Origin: Egbenema bharatensis
Lineage (GTDB): Bacteria > Cyanobacteriota > Cyanobacteriia > Elainellales > Elainellaceae
Length of the DNA stretch: 64,000 nucleotides
Direction: 5' to 3'
NCBI RefSeq assembly: GCF_048077055.1
Contig: NZ_CP182236.1
Location: 7,068,001 to 7,132,000 of the forward strand
Shown here: in pieces, positions 62,332-64,000 of the stretch
Layout: every line of letters begins with the position of its first letter
Numbering within the stretch: the first letter of the stretch is position 1
The notes under the pieces: model-generated
Database searches by the model: none
Told to the model about the DNA's origin: nothing
The model's input: the letters and a program-made list of their open reading frames with translations, nothing else
Program-made: the position numbers and the translations under genes

Positions 62332-62436
62332 GAAAATCCCCCCACCCCGGTACGGTTCCACCGCCTCCCTTCAGCGACTCTAGATTGTTACAGTATGTTC
62401 ATACAAACAAACGTCAACCACTGACCGAGTACTGAA

Positions 62437-62766
62437 ATGAACGACACACCAAATCGCATCACAGAATACTTTGAGGGTGGTCACTCTGGCAATCATCTTT
62501 GGCAGTACGTTCAGTCCATGAGCCCAGAAACGATGTCCCAACTTTCCAAACCGGGGTCGGGCGAAGTACTGCAAGTGATGGAACGCAATATTATTGGGCT
62601 TTTAGGCGGCTTGCCATCAGAACAATTTGATATTACGGTAACCACCAGTCGGGAGCATTTAGGACGATTACTGGCTTCAGCCATGATGAGCGGTTACTTC
62701 CTGCGCAATGCAGAACAACGGCTGACCTTTGAACGCTCTCTCCAGGCAGCGGATGTTGATGAATAG
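62437..62766 (+). CDS. DUF760 domain-containing protein
   Basis: 109 residues. YFEGGHSGNHLWQYVQSMSP, MERNIIGLLGGLPSEQFDI and TSREHLGRLLASAMMSGYFL match DUF760, common in cyanobacteria and plastids. Function unproven. The mutY start is 7 nt after its stop, so they are probably co-transcribed. Confidence 0.88.
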   Translation: MNDTPNRITEYFEGGHSGNHLWQYVQSMSPETMSQLSKPGSGEVLQVMERNIIGLLGGLPSEQFDITVTTSREHLGRLLASAMMSGYFLRNAEQRLTFERSLQAADVDE

Positions 62767-62773
62767 AGAATAG

Positions 62774-63982
62774 ATGAAGTCCGATCGCGTTAGTTCTGAG
62801 CATACCAATGAGAGTGCGAACCCATTAACTGCCAGGGATCATCCACTACCCTATTCATTACTATTGAATCATCCTCCCACAGGTTCCTCAGATCAGGGCC
62901 GGTGGGAGGATTTTGGTATATCGCAGCTTCCAGAACTCAGGCGATCGCTCCTGAACTGGTATGCCGAAGCTGGACGAGATCTACCCTGGCGCAGAACCCG
63001 CGATCCCTATGCTATCTGGGTGTCGGAGATCATGCTGCAACAAACCCAGGTGAAGACGGTGATCCCCTACTTCGAGCGATGGCTGGAGCAATTTCCGACG
63101 ATCGCCTCCCTCGCGGATGCCGAGCAACAGCAAGTCTTGAAAGCCTGGCAGGGGTTAGGCTATTATGCCCGAGCCCGGAATCTCCATCGAGCGGCCCAGT
63201 TGATCGTTCAGGACTATGGTGGGACGTTTCCGACTGACTTTGAAACAGTGATCGAGCTGCCTGGCATTGGTCGCACCACCGCAGGAGGGATTTTAAGTGC
63301 AGCCTATAATCAACCCGTGGCAATTTTAGATGGTAATGTAAAGCGGGTGCTGGCGCGGATGATTGCCCTGGAGGTTCCACCCAAACGGGCGATCGGCTTG
63401 CTCTGGCAGGTATCGACGACCCTGCTAGATCCCATCCACTCCCGTGACTTCAATCAGGCGTTGATGGATCTGGGGGCAACCCTCTGTACGCCTAAGAATC
63501 CAGCCTGCTTACTCTGCCCCTGGCAAACTCACTGTCGTGCAAACCAGCTTAATATGCAAAGCGAACTGCCCATTTCAGAAAACCGAACTCCTATCCCCCA
63601 TAAGCAGATTGGGGTGGCTGTGATTTGGAATGAAGAACACCAAATTTTAATCGATCGCCGCCGCCAGGAGGTCCTGCTGGGCGGACTCTGGGAATTTCCG
63701 GGGGGCAAAATTGAACCCGGTGAAACAGTAGAAGCCTGTATTCAACGGGAAATTCAGGAAGAAATTGGGATCGAAATCGAAGTGGGCGATCGGCTGATTA
63801 CGATCGATCATGCTTACACCCATTTTCGGGTTACCCTCAACGTCCACCATTGCCGCTATGTCAGTGGCGAACCCCAGGCGATCGAGTGTGATGAGGTGCG
63901 CTGGGTGACGGTGGATGAGTTGGATCAGTATCCCTTCCCAAAGGCGAATGTGCAGATCATTGAAGCGATCCGCCAACTGTAG
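62774..63982 (+). CDS. mutY: A/G-specific adenine glycosylase with C-terminal NUDIX domain
   Basis: 402 residues. An N-terminal extension of about 50 residues precedes the HhH-GPD core: Glu in SEIMLQQTQVKTV, helix-hairpin-helix LPGIGRTTAGGIL with Asp in AILDGNVKRV, and the iron-sulfur cluster cysteines in CTPKNPACLLCPWQTHC. The C-terminal NUDIX domain has GGKIEPGETVEACIQREI, with QEEIGIEI. It removes adenine opposite 8-oxoguanine; the C-terminal domain helps recognise it. Apparently complete at the right edge of the window. Confidence 0.95.
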   Translation: MKSDRVSSEHTNESANPLTARDHPLPYSLLLNHPPTGSSDQGRWEDFGISQLPELRRSLLNWYAEAGRDLPWRRTRDPYAIWVSEIMLQQTQVKTVIPYFERWLEQFPTIASLADAEQQQVLKAWQGLGYYARARNLHRAAQLIVQDYGGTFPTDFETVIELPGIGRTTAGGILSAAYNQPVAILDGNVKRVLARMIALEVPPKRAIGLLWQVSTTLLDPIHSRDFNQALMDLGATLCTPKNPACLLCPWQTHCRANQLNMQSELPISENRTPIPHKQIGVAVIWNEEHQILIDRRRQEVLLGGLWEFPGGKIEPGETVEACIQREIQEEIGIEIEVGDRLITIDHAYTHFRVTLNVHHCRYVSGEPQAIECDEVRWVTVDELDQYPFPKANVQIIEAIRQL

Positions 63983-64000
63983 GGAGTTTTAGAGAGTTTT

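Overview
The window reads as chromosome of a cyanobacterium, most likely a filamentous Leptolyngbya-like lineage (the genus is inference). Evidence: CGATCG/GCGATCGC (HIP1-type) motifs in almost every gene; cyanobacteria-typical conserved proteins (DUF3727, DUF1818, DUF760, DUF6439, an omega subunit of about 75 aa, a CruA/CruP-type lycopene cyclase, heme oxygenase); heptanucleotide tandem repeats; and many dispersed intergenic hairpin repeats. Gene content is mainly housekeeping.

Layout. 0-6.5 kb is a co-directional block: partial F420-ligase-like gene, GNAT, ruvX, DUF3727, mltG, yqeG-type phosphatase and proB. 6.5-11.1 kb holds a Uma2-type nuclease, heme oxygenase, a sodium:solute symporter and an orphan Nif11-type peptide. 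11.3-21.6 kb holds a SWIM-finger protein, thrS, a lipoprotein, an acyl-CoA synthetase gene truncated against a truncated Wzz/GumC gene, an alpha/beta hydrolase and pyk. 21.8-29.6 kb holds argG, an SbmA/YddA-type ABC transporter, a DUF4926 protein, mnmG, a lipoprotein and a TPR glycosyltransferase. 29.6-30.8 kb has no credible gene. 30.8-42.9 kb has an unknown conserved protein, NrtS, a SpoIID protein, an RsbU/RsbW pair, remnants of a toxin-antitoxin locus and of a DNA methyltransferase, a membrane hydrolase, ilvE, lepB, an HsdR-N nuclease and a SAM-hydrolase-family protein. 43-51 kb holds DUF6439, a second SpoIID protein, lycopene cyclase, dps, rpoZ, DUF1818 and tRNA-Pro(GGG). 51.5-64 kb holds a WcaI-type glycosyltransferase, cysC, pepA, a GT8, a lytic transglycosylase, CsbD, a hybrid kinase flanked by inverted repeats, coq4-like, DUF760 and mutY.

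Two sequence-level features matter most for a reader. First, seven one-base frameshifts, nearly all in short homopolymers, break five otherwise intact genes (heme oxygenase, symporter, thrS three times, acyl-CoA synthetase, pyk) between 8.0 and 20.5 kb, and none is seen in intact genes elsewhere. This looks like sequence error, not gene decay. The acyl-CoA synthetase/Wzz chimeric junction at about 18,128 lies in the same interval. Second, the intergenic regions carry at least four families of palindromic repeats. One family shows a compensatory base change in its terminal stem. Copies from two different families carry an extra module of about 26 bp with a shared TCGACTGAG core, which may be a small nested mobile element. 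I saw no CRISPR array, prophage, intact transposase gene or clear novel multi-gene defence system; the 35-42 kb segment holds only remnants and single genes of such systems.
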